A DNA stretch of 64,000 nt from Patiria pectinifera. Its lineage: Eukaryota > Echinodermata > Asteroidea > Valvatida > Asterinidae. The stretch lies in the NCBI GenBank assembly GCA_029964075.1, contig CM057149.1:28410197-28474196 (forward strand), given 5' to 3'. The position numbers and the translations under genes are program-made. Each line of letters begins with the position of its first letter. Within the stretch, counting starts at the first letter, position 1. A model generated the notes under the pieces. It made no database searches, was not told the origin of the DNA, and was given only the letters and a program-made list of their open reading frames with translations. This document shows, piece after piece, positions 19,633-34,600 of this stretch.

Positions 19633-22600
19633 CTGTGGGTTTGGAATCACATATTGAAAAACTCAGTTTTCTCCTTCATATTTGAAGAGAATGTTCCCTT
19701 TGCTTCCAATGCACTAGCCTCGGTCCAAGACTGGATTTAGAATTTGTTCCCCTTATGCAGACAAGCGTGGTCACGGACGTCGATTTTAATTGAGGTTTAG
19801 TGTTACCGCTTTCAATGAGAATCAGATTTTCACTTTTTGGATTTACAGTACCTTGTGCTAGAACCGTATGATTCAGTACACGAGCATGGTGTGTCCCCTC
19901 CATGGGGCTTTTGATAGTGGTTAAATAAGCGCCCTCTCTGTTCGCGCATGGAGCCCATAGCAGGTGTTGGTCAGGAGTAGGGGTGTGTATCAGGACCGGG
20001 TACCCGAGTACCCGACCGCTGATGTCAGTAAGTGGTTCCAGATTATAGGATCGAGTACCTGTACCCAATTTCACAAACTTAGCAACTTCTTAGACAGTGT
20101 AAACCAAAGGTTTTGAATGCCCTTTGTGGGGAATTTTCGACATGAAAGCCAGACGTGGAAAAACCACCAAACAGATTTCACTTTTATGTGCACTTCCAAA
20201 CATGACAGATGAGGCTCCTGAAAGTTGCAGTTGTAAACAGACAACTCCCGAGATTTGAATGTTGGGGTTTGGTTTCGTTTACAAGTACCCGGGTACCCAT
20301 ATTCAACTTCTATAGGGTACCGGGTTCTGTAAATGCACCCCACTAGTCAGGAGCCCTGGTTTCGAAAACCCACAAAGACTAGTCTATACAGGAAGATACG
20401 AGCCCTCCAAAAATCTCGGTACCCTGCCATCGTTTAATACATACTAACCTAATGAGTGCCAGCCTTTCCTTTTCCGATGTGTGTTCACTTAGCCACTGGG
20501 AATAACGTGTGGTCGACCAGCCAGCAATCTGGGGGAATTTACCAAATGTCAAAGGCATTTTCAACGTCAAAGAGAAAAAAACTGCTTTAATCCATTTGTG
20601 ACTATAGGATTACAATTCCGAGGATGTACTTGTTTTGACATAAGGTTCCCAGCACTTAATGGAAATTTTTTTCCTGCATTTACCCTGATTTTCCAGAGGA
20701 ATTTCAAAACATGTCATGAGAAAATGTTTCACTTGAACAAGGTTGCTGGGAAGTCAAGAGGTGGTGTAGCACAGCCAATTGTTATTGTCTGGAGACGTGT
20801 GTAATATTCACACTACATACACACTAAAAAGCCACACAGTCATGAATTTCCATACGCCCGAGGACAATGCTTTGTGTTTCCCTTATCCCTGTAATATAAC
20901 ACTATCCTATAGACTAAGCCCATAACCGTACGATCGAGGACCGTTTTCAACAAAAGACCCAACGCTCGAGGACTGAAAGGATCTTTTGTTCTCCCTTTGT
21001 GTGTCTGTCCTCTATCGTAAAGCCATACATGAACACCACAGCCAGTCAGTCAATGGACAAAACTTGGACACATGGCACAAGACGCACAAACGCCAAACTG
21101 GTGAAAACCTTTCCTTTCTGAGTCACTATCAAATTTCTTGAGTTTTGCCTAATTTTTTTAGTGTTTTTTCCCCAAATTCCCTGTGGTTTTCCCTGACTAG
21201 AAAAAATGGAAACTCGTTTTCAAGGTTTCCCTGATTTTCAGAGCGGCTGGGAACCCTCTCACATAAGAACTGAACCAACATCAGCTTTTATCCAAAGAGT
21301 GCATTTTCACAAGTTGATGTATGCGCTTAGAAACCAATTTGAATACGAGAAGGTTATTCTCATTGCAGAATATCTGTCAAAACCCTGTTATTCTTTGTTT
21401 TTACTCAACATATTTCCAGCATTTATTATCGCATGCGTCTGTTAATTGTATCACAACATTTGCCAAAAACTGAAAAACGAAAAAAATCAATCCACATTTT
21501 TTGGGGTCATGTCTCCACATCAAGCTGGCAAGAAGTGTCTAATTTTGACTAAAGTACGTCTCATTTTTTTGAAAAATAAGAATCTGTTAAATTTGAAAAA
21601 AAAACCAACAACATAATTCCCACCTCATGTGGTGACATAACCTCCTGTGGAGCTCTGGCAAACAGGAAGTGCAGTGCTGTGGAGTACGGTATGATCTCGC
21701 CTAGCGCAGCACTGTTGGAGATGTGTTCTGATGTTTGGAAGAGTAGAGGTCTGAACGCTCGCAGGAGCTTATAGGGACGGCCTAGGTCTGATACACGGCG
21801 ACACAACGGCACTACGGCTAGCTCCATCTAGTAAACAAGCATACCGAGCAAGTTCAATCAGAAACTAGTCAGCAAGTTTAGGCAAGGACCATTAATAATA
21901 CTATAACCGACTACGGGAGACATTCCCATAGACTTGTGCACAAAAATTGTCCAACTTTGATGACCCCTAACCCCAATTTTACCTTATCCTACCCCAACGG
22001 AGTTTGGTTTTTTAACTAATTGGACCACAACCAATCAATCTAGTCTCTAAATAAAAGTAGTGGCATTAGGCCTGAATTCCACATGTGTCCCAAAGGTATA
22101 TGTTTGCTGATGCTAAGGTGTCCCCCAAAGGGCACCACTTGCGAATATAATAACAGATTCTTATAAAGCGCTTTACATTATTATTACCCAGCTCATTGGG
22201 CCAAAGACACATTCAAAATATCATCTCAGCTCCCTGGGAGTATACAGCTCAATGCAGCGATTTCGGCGCAAGGCAGCTAGAATCAATCACAATAACCATC
22301 TCTTTCCTAACATGTACCCAATGTATTCCTGGGTGGAGAGAAACAATGAGTGATGAAGTGCATTGCCCAAGACAGGACTCGAACCCACAACCTGCAGGAT
22401 TACCCGCAGACCATGAGTTCAATGCTCCAGACCACAAAATTAGCTGAATGGTGGTTGACTCGCGATATTTTTCACACCTACGCACTAATAGTAATGTGCA
22501 AATGTCCCAAGTCAAACGACGGTCAAAGCGTCATCACGAAACTTCTTTATCCTGGCTCCCTAGTCCTGGTAACTAGTAATGCAACCACGCACCAGGCTCC

Positions 22601-25600
22601 GTAGTGCATGCGGTGGGAAAGACCTTCCTTTTGAGTTTGTTACGTTTTTATCAGTAACGAATCCGGTGCCGACCCGTTACAACAAGTACCCAATTTTAAA
22701 AATTACCTGAAAAACCACTACATGCTTGAGCAGTGCAGAAATTAACGGGTTAATGGACACAAACTCACCTGAGCAAAGTCAGCTGCTAGTCTCATTTTCC
22801 CTCCTTCTCCAAGGGGGCGGATCAAGCTGGCGTGCCGGACGAACAACTCGATGGCTTCACAGGCCATCGGATGCACGCTGTATAAAACCAAAAGGAGTTC
22901 ATCACTGAATGCTCACCAAATAAAGAACATGTAAATGCAACAAGCCTGAGGCCCATTTCATTTAGCTGCTACATGTAAAGTAAACATCTGACACGAGCCA
23001 AAGTGGTCCATGAGACAGGCTTTTATCTGCGGTTTCCTTGCTATGGTATGAAATGACTAATATTTCTATTCCCCCTCTATTCCCCCTGGATGGAATGCTA
23101 GTCCATCGCAGGTTACTCCCCAGCTATAATGCCGGTACCCATTTATACTCCTTGGTGGAGCGAGGCAAGTGGGGGTAAAGTGGCTTGCCCAAGGACACAA
23201 CATATGACCAGCAGCTGGATTTGAGCCCCTGACCCTCTGATCATCAGTCATAAACCCTAACCACTAGGCCACACCCATCCAGCCACATGATAGAGTTATT
23301 ATTACTATCCTAACCTGTCGATGACAAAGTCTGTGCATTTGAACGGTGCTAAATAGTCAATTTGCACACGTGCAATGAATCCTTGTAGTTCCCTCATATA
23401 CAGAGAGCATGGTGCATCAATAGCCTCCTTGCCTGGACCACCCAGCTGCCCTCTGGAGAAACAAAGAGACAAAATGTCGATATGAGACCAAAAAAGTTTC
23501 ATTCAGTTTGCTACAATTTGCTTGTGACCAATGTTTGCTAAATAAATCGTTTTGAAGCTTAGCAAATGTATGTGTTTAGCAGTAAATTGACTCCAGGTGA
23601 CTGCTTAGGAAACAGATTCTTTAAAGAGGTCCGAAACAAAATGCCTGCCCCATAATATTCAATTTTTTTTTCTAACAAAGTTTCAATTTATATGCTTTGT
23701 TTTAACGAAAATATGTTTTTGTGCATTTTTGTAGGCATCTGCAACCCTCTTGAAAAAGGTCTTCCATTTTGTGCACAAATGAACCTGCCCTGTGAAAGCC
23801 AAATTATTGTCGGGTCACAAAAAATCTGAATTCCGTAAAGAAATAGTTATCCAACTGAATGTCGGTGGATTTCTTTTTCCATCAATGTCTAATTCAAAAG
23901 TGAAGAACTTTTATACTGCAAGGAGAATAGCAGTTGAAAAAAAAACCCCGATCTATTCTTCGAGGTCAAAGTTCGAAACATCACGTGACACGATATTAAT
24001 GCTACATTTTCAAATGTTCTTCTCCAGAATAGATAACTATTATTTAGTGTAACATTGCTATTTTTTTTAAAACTTGTCCTGAAACGATGTATTCTTTAAA
24101 TTCACTTGTGGACCTTCAATGCATTGCACATTTTGTACCGTTCAATCATACTAATAAATAAGAAAACTATCTCCTGAGTAAGTATGGAGCTCACCCCTTG
24201 AAGTCTTCATTGTGCATGGTGAGAATGATAGCCTCGATGGAATCAAAGATGGAATTGAGTAGTGGCTTGAGAGCGTTACTCATCAGAGCGACTATATCCT
24301 GGAAATGACCGAAAACATATCAACTATTAGAACATAATGGCACATCAAAAACCTTACAATTATCAAGTTTATCCACTAATATGAAAAGCTTATTGTACAA
24401 CTTGCACAGCTTGGCCACCGAAATCACCCATACTATCCACAACCTTCCAACTATCAATATTATCCACTAGCTTTACAACCCGCATAGCTTTGCAAATGCT
24501 CATACTATCCACACCCTTTCAACCATCAGCATTATCCACTAACCTATAAAGCAAGTTGTACAAGTTGCCCAAATTGGCCAGGGAAATTGCTCACACTATC
24601 CACAACCTTTCAACTATCAACGTAATCCACTAACCTGTTGAGCCAGTTGTGCAACTTGCATAGCCTGGCCAAGGAAGATGCTCATACTATCCACAACCTA
24701 CCAACTACATGTACATGTATGAACATTATCCACTTACCTGTAGTGCTAGTTGTACAACTTGCACAGCTTGGCCAGGGAAATTGCTCATACTATCCACAAC
24801 ACTTCAACTATCAACATTATTCACTAAGCTGTACAGCCAGCTGTATAACTTGCTCAGTCTGGCCAGGGAAGTTTATCACACTATCCACAACCTTTCAACT
24901 ATCAACGTTATCCACTAACCTGTAGAGCTAGTTGTACAACTTGCACAGCTTGGCCGGGGAAATTGCTCATACTATCCACAACCTTGCAACTATCAACGTT
25001 ATCCACTAACTTGTAGAGCCAGCTGAACAACTTTCACAGCCTGGTCATGGAATTTGCTATAAATACTATCCACAACCCTTCAACTATCAACATTATCCAC
25101 TAACCTGTAGCGCTAGTTGTACAACTTGCACGGCTTGGCCGGGAAAGTTGCTCATACTATCCACAACCTTGCAGACGGCTTGGTGGAAATGAAAGAGTGA
25201 GTTGACGTCGGCTACGTTCCTCATTTGACCCGAGGTCGGCGAGGCAATGACCTGGGTCGCTTCACCATCGGTAGAAAGCTGGGGAAAACATAATGGACGC
25301 AAACAAACAGTTTTAATCAAGTCAATCACACAATCAAAAGTTAAATCACAAGTCTGCTCTCAAGTAATGGTGTGTGAACATTGACAACGCGTGCATCTGT
25401 AACAATGATAGGCTTGTGAATTGGCTATATGTGCAGATTTGACACAGTAAACTCTATTTTACTTTCTTATTAAATGTGTTCAATCATAGTATGTTTATAC
25501 TTACAAGTTGTTCACACTTGGCACAGTAAAGTTTGACAGTTTTTGCCACGTTGCGTGCAACCAACAAACTCAGTCCGGTATCCACACTAGCCACATTCAA

Positions 25601-28600
25601 CTCACTGCACAGAAAAAACAATCAACAACAATTAGAAATTTAAGTGCCATTTTTCACTTAATTTTATAGAGTGTAAGGCCGATTCCAAACAAAAATCCGA
25701 AAAAAAACTAGTATCAAAATGTTGGGTGTAGGTGATTCAACGACTGTTTTGTGTCTGAACAGATATTATACACAAACAGCAGTTGTAAATGTTATTATCC
25801 TGGTCCAATATGTTTAAATAATTTAAAACGTTGGCACAGCTATGCCAGGTTTCGTAAAATCGATCGTAAGTTCATTGCGAAGCAGTGCAACAAATTTGTT
25901 GCTTATATCCTACACAAGTTATACACTGTTCAGTGAAATTGGCTGCTGTCTGTTTTTGTTCACCTTGCGATTGATTTGGCAATACTCTCCACTTCATCGT
26001 CAGAGGGTGGGCTGGAGGCCCCACTGGGAAACACCAGATTGATGGGATCAAAGAGACGTGATAGCGACCTCGTCAGGTAGGCGTTCTCAAAGGTTGATAG
26101 AGACTCCTTCAAGGCCTTCTCAGAACTGAACAGCAAAATAGAGGGAAAAGAACCACGATAAAAGCTTCATTTTTCCATGAAGAAATATAACATATAACTA
26201 ATGAAATGTCAACAACAAAAAAATCATCAAAAAGCACTGTTGTAGTATCAAGTCCATCACAAGTCCATCTCAAGTCCTCACAAGTCCATCACAAGTCCAT
26301 CACAAGTCCATCACAAGTCCTCACAAGTCCATCACAAGTCATCACAAGTCCATCAAAAGTCCATCACAAGTCCATCACAAGTCCATCACAAGTCCTCACA
26401 AGTCCATCACAAGTCCTTACAAGTCCTCACAAGTCCATCACAAGTCCATCTCAAGTCCTCACCAGTCCATCACAAGTCCATCACAAGTCCTCACAAGTCC
26501 ATCACAAGTCCTCACAAGTCCATCACAAGTCCATCACAAGTCCATCACAAGTCCATCACAAGTCCATCACAAGTCCATCACAAGTCCTCACAAGTCCATC
26601 ACAAGTCCATCTCAAGTCCTCACAAGTCCATCACAAGTCCATCACAAGTCCTTACATGTCCTCACAAGTCCATCACAAGTCCATCTCAAGTCCATCACAA
26701 GTCCATCACAAGTCCATCACAAGTCCATCAAAAGTCCTCACAAGTCCCTCACAAGTCCATCACAAGTCCTTACAAGTCCTCACAAGTCCATCACAAGTCC
26801 ATCACAAGTCCATCTCAAGTCCTCACAAGTCCATCACAAGTCCTCACAAGTCCATCACAAGTCCATCACAAGTCCATCACAAGTCCATCAAAAGTCCTCA
26901 CAAGTCCCTCACAAGTCCATCACAAGTCCTTACAAGTCCTCACAAGTCCATCACAAGTCCATCTCAAGTCCTCACAAGTCCATCACAAGTCCATCACAAG
27001 TCCATCTCAAGTCCTCACAAGTCCATCACAAGTCCATCACAAGTCCTTACAAGTCCTGACAAGTCCATCACAAGTCCATCTCAAGTCCTCACAAGTCCAT
27101 CACTATTCCATCACAAGTCATCACAAGTCCTTACAAGTCCTGACAAGTCCATCACAAGTCCATCTCAAGTCCTCACAAGTCCATCACTATTCCATCACAA
27201 GTCCATCACAAGTCCTTACAAGTCCATCATAAGTCCTTCAGTCTCGAGTCAAGTCACAAGATATTCAAATGAACTGTGACAAAAGCATTACTTCATTGTT
27301 GCTCTTGCCATGTTACAAATTTTGGACTTGTGGTTTACTTTTGACGAAACATGTGATGATCTTGATACTTGATTAGATAACTGTTAAAAAGTACACTGGG
27401 TTTTTTTCCAAATGGCTAAAGGAAGTAATTAGGAGAAACAGGAACAGAAAACTCCCAACCTGGTTTCTACAATCGATATGTTTCACAGAGAGTTGAAACT
27501 CGGCTTTCTGCCTATTCTCATCCATAAACTTTTGCTATACCTAGATGTCGAACAAAAGGATATTCCAATCGCTTTTTTTTTCACGTCCTGCATCTATTTG
27601 GAATTCCTTGCTTGGTGCTTGTTTCCCTCCAACCTATGATCTGTCCTGTTTCAAGAGGAATGTTAATTCCTACCTTCAGTTTTCCTGAATGCCAACTCTT
27701 CTTCCTATTTCTCTTGTAGCCCTGAACCTTGAGTAGTTTCAGCCTTGTTCAGGGGGAAAAAAGAAAAGGAAAAAAGGCTCACCTGTATTCCCCTATCTCT
27801 TGCTCAGCGAATGTCTCTGCCTTGGGTGAAGCAAGATAGACGGAGTCACCGCCAGCTGTGGGCGTGGCTAGACTGAACTGCTGAAGGCGTTTCCACAGTT
27901 CATTGAAGAGTCGCAAGAGTTTGGGGTATTCCCCTTCAAATGCCTGCTTGACAAAGGTAGATGCTGCAACAATAACAACAATTTCCTCAAAGTGACAAAA
28001 AGATCACATTCAACATTTGATGAAAAAAAAAACAACTCCAGTTTTGCAGCAGTACTGCCAGGGATGTATTTGAGTCCATCACAAGTCCAGTCTCAAGTAA
28101 CAGTGGATGAACAATGACAAAGGAATGCCTTTGTCAAAGCTCACTTGAATAGCTTGTGAGTTGAATTGGGACTGGAGGACTTGTGATGGTTTTGTAGGGA
28201 CTTGTGGACTCGAGTACAAGATCCTTGGGTACTGCTGCTATATCAATTATGAACCAGCCAGCTGATATTGGCAAGCTCAGTGGTCCAGATGTTAGATGTC
28301 TGCACTAGTAAGCAAAAGGTTGTGGGTTCGATTCCCAGTGGGTAAGTTTGTGAATTTTTTTTCTGACAAGCTCCTGAAATGTGCTAAGCAAACACTGCTG
28401 GTAAAATTTGTTCATTAGGGGTAGAAAATATTTCGAATGGTTTACAAACGCAGCATTATGAAGGATTTTTCAAACACTAAACACAAGAACCCCTCAGTGG
28501 TAAAAATGAAAAACATAGCACTCATGTACAGCATGTCCCGTTGCAGTGTGCAGTGAATGATGAGCATTGTTAACACATTTTTTAATGACGTTGACATGAA

Positions 28601-31600
28601 ATAAATGTTGACATGAAATAAATGTATCTGAAATGAAATGAAATGAAATGTGTTTCAATATCAGCAAAGAAATATTCAACGTGCCAATTGCATGTGTTTA
28701 TTTTGAGCCCAACCACAGACCTTGTTACATATGTTTATACAATTGCATCTTGTGGTCACGTGACAAGAACCTGAACCCAAAACTAGCAATCAACTCCATT
28801 CTACACGCATGCTGTATATTAATAAAGCATGGTTTAAATACTGTACAAGTGCTGTGCAACATAAGGAAAACTAGAAATAGGATGCTTGAGTCATTGTTTT
28901 GCCTTTTGGCAATGAACAGACATGACATCACAAATGACAAGGTGTGCAGATGAACTAAGGGCATCAACTCAGCCACTCACCATTTGCTGTATCGGCAAAT
29001 TCTCCTTTCAGAGTTGAAGTCAGCGATTTCCAGAATGACTCCATAATGTTGGTCCGACCCTCCTAAAACATGTGAAAAAAGAAAGAAAAAACAAACAAAC
29101 AGGAAAAACAAACACCCAAATCAATTAAAATCTTCAGTAAAAATTAAACGATAGAATAAAAGTAAACTAAGTAAGATAAAAGATAGAATATAAGTATCCT
29201 ACATGTACTTTTGTCATTGTCGAATAAAACTGCACCAGTTCTTAACCCATTAGCCCCTGAACCACACTAAACCATCCTGCCCGTTACTCCCTGCACTGCT
29301 TAAAACTGGCCCAGCACGGTATGGTTTACTATCCATAGCCCCAGAAACTTTTTTCTTCTTCTGAGGCTATGGATAGTAAACAGCATTGCCTCAATGGGCA
29401 AATGCTGAAGCCACAGCCCCAAAATGCCCCATCCTGATCACTCTTCCAATGACCCCTGACCTTTTTGAGTTCCTCCATGAAGCAGACGTGGGTCACAGGA
29501 TCTCTCTTCTTGGATAAGACTTTCTGAAGATGTTGCACCTATTCGTCAAACAAGACACAACCAGATAGAAAGTTAATAAAGAGCACAGAAAAGCATAATA
29601 TACAAATGTTTTTGAGAGGTGCAAATGAATGATAAATGAAATAGTCATTTGTGTTCATGAAAACTTCTTGAGATAAAAGCCTGAAAATGGGGCAATGTCC
29701 TTACATGGCAATGTATTTCAGTGAAACTTTTACCCAGGGGTAGAAGGGTTGACAAAACATTCTACTACAAAAACACTTACAAAATAGTACACTTCATAGA
29801 GTATTATGTTGCAGTTTTGCTTTGTTGTAAAAATGAACCTACACCTGAGCCAACAAGTTCAAAATGTTGGCACTTTCTGTTGGTTCCTGTTGTTCTCAGC
29901 AGAGAACAAATTTATTTTTGCCGAAAAATTTCAAAATTTTCAAAAGGCAAAATTTCCCATCCAACTTCTGATATACAGCCAAACGCCACAAATACTGATT
30001 TGCAAGAGTGATTTCAACAGTATTTGTATGATATTTCTTGCCGAAACCTCATATGTTTTAATACTCCGGGGTGTGCACTGGAGCGTAAATTGCACAATAG
30101 GCCATGCACAATGGCCCAGACAACAGCCTGCAAACGGTCTGCCTCCACAGACTATTATGGACTTTGTGTGTGTGTACAAAAGGCACAAGGGATTAGCGTG
30201 TTTAGATGTCACCCGGAGTCTTAACCCGTCAGCTGTGTCTTTTCACAAAGCCAGCCAGTGCGTGTTATCACCACCTCCGGCGCGAACTGGTAAAGCTCTT
30301 GGATTCTATTGGATTCAGTATAGTCTCCACACTTCAAACGTTATTAATTCCATGGACTGCAGGGGGCACTGGTTAGGTTTTATCTCGATGTTAAAGTTGA
30401 GTCCATCACGAGTTCTCCAGTCTCAAGTCCAGTCCCAAGCTATTCAAATGAACTATGACAAAAGCATTCCTTTGTCATTGTTCATCCCCTTGTTACTTGT
30501 GACTGGACTTGTGATTGACTTGTTCCGGACTTGTAATGGACACGACTACGTTATATAACACTGGAAGTAATCTTGAATACCTGTCCACATGTAGCATATA
30601 TCTGGTCCATCAGCTTGGACAGGTTCGTCCAGAGTGTCGCTCTGAAGGTCGCTGTGTTACCCGTGGCAGGCATTGATGCCCGGCCTGGACCACCTATCGA
30701 GGGAACCATTGATATTCAGTCATTATTTCTATTCTGAACTCCAGAAATCTTTGATTCATCCATGTCCAAGTATTTTGTTGGATTCAGGACTGTTCAGGGG
30801 ATCAAGTTTTACAAGCAAGATCAAGTTTTACAAGCAAGATCAAGTTTTACAAGCACCAGCCTAAATGTTGAAGTGGGCCCGTCAGGAATCGTAAGTGCCG
30901 TTAAGAAACTGCATGCAGCACAGACTTGGAATTATATGGGCTGCAGATCAAGATTTCCGTGCTGCTAATGAAAATTGACAATGGAGTACCGAAGTGTGAC
31001 GTCATTTAGAACCAGAAAGTGTAGCGCAAACGAATGGCGTATGCGCGCGTGTTGGTTAACGGGCTGAATCACGCGCTAATGTCTTTCACACACATTTTGT
31101 GCGCGGGACGTATTCACTTCGGTACTCCATTAGGTGATCGGAAAAATGAACCACAGAAAGTGACTGTGGACAAAAATGCAGCATTTGACGAACAATACAA
31201 CCGTGCAACTAATACAATTTAAACAATTTCACAGATTTTTTTTTCTAGATCTACTCGAGACCGCTCACATTTTTTTAACACTCAAATCAGAAAAAAATGC
31301 TATTCAACTTCAAGAAACATTTATAGCAAAGCTTGCTAAAGTTGAAATGTGTTTAACATTTGCAAATTTGCAGCATGACTGCCTTAAGTAGGGCTGTCCC
31401 CAACATACCGAATACTCCAATATTCGATCAAGATCAAGCGAATATTTGAATACCTTTTTGCCAGTTTGAACATTCGAAAAACAACAAAACTATGCAGTTA
31501 CACACACAACTTTGATGTTCTTTTATCCTTAAGTTGCAGCACTTTATGGTCAAGTGCAGCTATTTTTGTATACGGTAATGCTTTTGCAGACGGCGGTTCA

Positions 31601-34600
31601 TTCGGTTCATTGTTCACATCCTTCAAGCAGGTTATAAAATACTTGCTGCAAAACACTCCAGCGCCCTAAATTGATTGCAGCATGCAATGTTAACTGGCAC
31701 ACTCTTTGTGCAAATTGTCACTGCTTCAGCAGGCAGTTGCAGCTGGCAGTTCCGAATATTGGTCAAAAGCAGTTTCGAGTAATCGAATATCAAGTTATTT
31801 GAAATAGTATACAGTTATTGACTGCTGTGAGTGGTGTAGTAAAACTAGCATGACTAGCCTCCCGAGGTGATCCATGAAGCATTCTATTTGTCCCGAGGCG
31901 AAGCAGAGGGAAAACAGAATGCTCCATGGATCACTGAGGGGGGATAGTTATACTACACCACGAGATAAAGCATTCAATATTTGTTTTCTAACACCTCTCC
32001 CACAGATTCTGCTTGATTTTAAGCGATAACTTATCGTAGCCTATGCATTTGCACACAATGCGTATAGTACTTTGGTTGCTACGGGTACACCGGTTGTACT
32101 TTTTGCCGTGCACAGCAAGATAGCAAAAATAGCAATGCCATGTGATTTGCTCTCAGCCGATCAAGACACAGAATCGGTTGGTGAGGTTTTATAAACATCC
32201 CTAGCCTTAAGACAAAAATTTGCCTACACACCCAATATGAACTAGAATCAATTTCAGTTAAAGAATAAACTGCTCACCTCTCCCAGGCTGGAATTGTGAC
32301 TGGCTCGGGGTCTGCACATTCAGCGCCTCTCGGATGTTCTTCTTCACGGCTTCTTGGCTCTCCTCAACGATGCGATCCACCGTCTCGTGGAGGCAGCCCA
32401 GATTGTGAAAGACTTGAAGAGAAGTGGCTACTTGAGACTGGTTCTGAGAGGAAATAAGGAACTCTTCAAGATGGTTGGCGCTAGGAATTGGCTGATGACT
32501 TATTTTATCTATTATATTCACTACTGTGAAGCTTTTAAGTGAAATTGTAAAAAAATGAACACTGTTAATTTGTAAGGTCCTAGGTTCTATACTCCTGAAT
32601 TCACTAAACAAAAAAACCCAAAATAGATGTAAATTTTGATAAAAACTGGATAGTGAGGCCTGGTTTTAGTTAAGTCCATCACAAGTCAAATCTGAAGTCA
32701 TATTTCTTATCAAATGAGTCAAATCACAATAACACGTGATGAACAATGCACAGACAAAGGAATACCCTTGTTACAGTTGAATATGTGACTAAAGATTGGA
32801 TGACTTTAGATTGACTAGTCGTTGACATGTTTACATTCAAATATTAAGCTCATTTAGAAAGCTTGATATTTCACATGAGACTAGATGACTGGTTAATTGA
32901 CTAGTGATTGACTTGTATTACGACTTGACTACGACACCATACTAAAGTCAATCAAATCTCTTGCTACCTGCGTCTCCATCCCTTGGTGAAGCATCTTCTG
33001 AGCTTGTCTCTCCACGTCCCGTCTCGCTTTCCTGATGAACAACGTGTCTTGCTCAATCACCTCAATTCCCTTCAGATCCACTCCGTGATACAGAAAGTCT
33101 GAAATGTGAAAAAGGATGGAATTTTTGCCTTCTTTGACAAAATATCAAGCAATTTTTATAAACAGTTCCAGGACAAATTATGTTAGCTTAGGGTAAACAT
33201 AACCTCAAAACAGGCTGCTTTGTTTACTCATAGAGTTAAAGAATTAATCAATCAATCAATCAAAATATTAAATTTTTACCAACACATACATGTAAATATA
33301 CAATTATTTAACATTCAAATTATGAGCTTTTGAAGTTTTGCATGGTGGAAAGATACAAAGACAAAATAAGTTTGCGGTAGCACCATGTGAATAAATCTCT
33401 TTTGTGAATAAATCACTTTCTCCTGACGACGGGCAGAGCATACTGTTCGAAACATTGAGTCCCTCCGGTTCTTTTCAGAACCACACATACTCACAAAAGA
33501 GATTTATTCACATGGTGCTACCGCAAACTTATCTTGTCTTAATTATGAGCTTGTCGAGTGGAGACCCCACTGTGTGAAGTTAACAAAGAACAATTACAAC
33601 GACAACTATACAGAAGTTAAATAACAAAAAAGTTGGTACAGAGCTAGTAAAACAAATTAAAACTGTGATTATTTGGTGTTACAGAAGGAGATTATTCTAC
33701 CAAATATTTGTTAATTAATTGGGTTTTATATTTGCGTTTCAATGAAGATACATTTGATACATTTTTAAGAGAATGATTAAGAATAAAGTGACATCTCTTG
33801 ACTAAAGCTATTGTCTCGGTCTTTGATGAGTACAATGCACAGGGTCACGTAGGCAATACACTTTTGCCGTAGATCTGGAGGCTCATTTCGGACATGGCTT
33901 AAAGAAGTAGCTCTTTTGGTATAAAAATGAAGGGAGGAAGGGAAGGGGGATTGTTTCGTATTCACTGACCTAATTCGTTCAAGCTCTGAGCCGCCTTGGT
34001 GATCTCTCGAGCTCCGCCTTGCAGCTGACTATGAAGCCGTTTACTCAGATACAGGATGCGGATGATCCTCCGCAGTAGGTCACATGCCTCCTGATTGGTA
34101 TGAAACCAGATAATCCAATCCGTGAGAGGCATTGCAATCAACACATAAAAGGACTGAAGATCTGAGGCATTGTATCATGACTTTCAATAGTGAGTGGTGA
34201 CATTACTCAGAAAACTAAAGGAAATTCTGGATTTATTTTTGTTGTGTGGAGAATTATCTTGGTTTATCTTGGTAAACTCTACACTCAAACTGTTGGACTC
34301 TGATTATGGTGGTATACGCCTGAAGCCCTGAACCCAAGTAGTGCATAATCAGTTTACTAGTGCAGTGCTCACTCCAACAGATTCAAACAAACCCTGGTGT
34401 TGGAGTTTGACTGGATAGGGAGGGTTAAAGGGAATATACATCATTTGCTTTTGCTGTAATTTTCAGAAATGGATGGATTTGGGGGGTTGGTACTATATAG
34501 CAAATATTGTTACACTGATTTTTTTGACGTTTTGGGTTTGTAAATGCTATAAAAAAACAATCATTTTCCTGTAGTCTGGTTCCCTGACTCCATTTAAAAT

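Noticed and set aside
26246-27240. Possible CRISPR-like array
   Set aside because: Units are 10-11 bp with no spacers, in an animal genome; it is a minisatellite.
26206-27279. 357-codon open frame of SPSQVHHKS repeats
   Set aside because: It is the translation of the 11-bp array; no stop appears because the motif lacks one in this frame. It lies inside a COG5 intron and has no splice support.
28494-28976. Two small frames between COG5 exons 10 and 11
   Set aside because: Not conserved in any family I know and lying in an intron.
29806-30558. 250-codon plus-strand frame
   Set aside because: Antisense within a COG5 intron, part repeat-derived (30399-30547), no recognisable protein.
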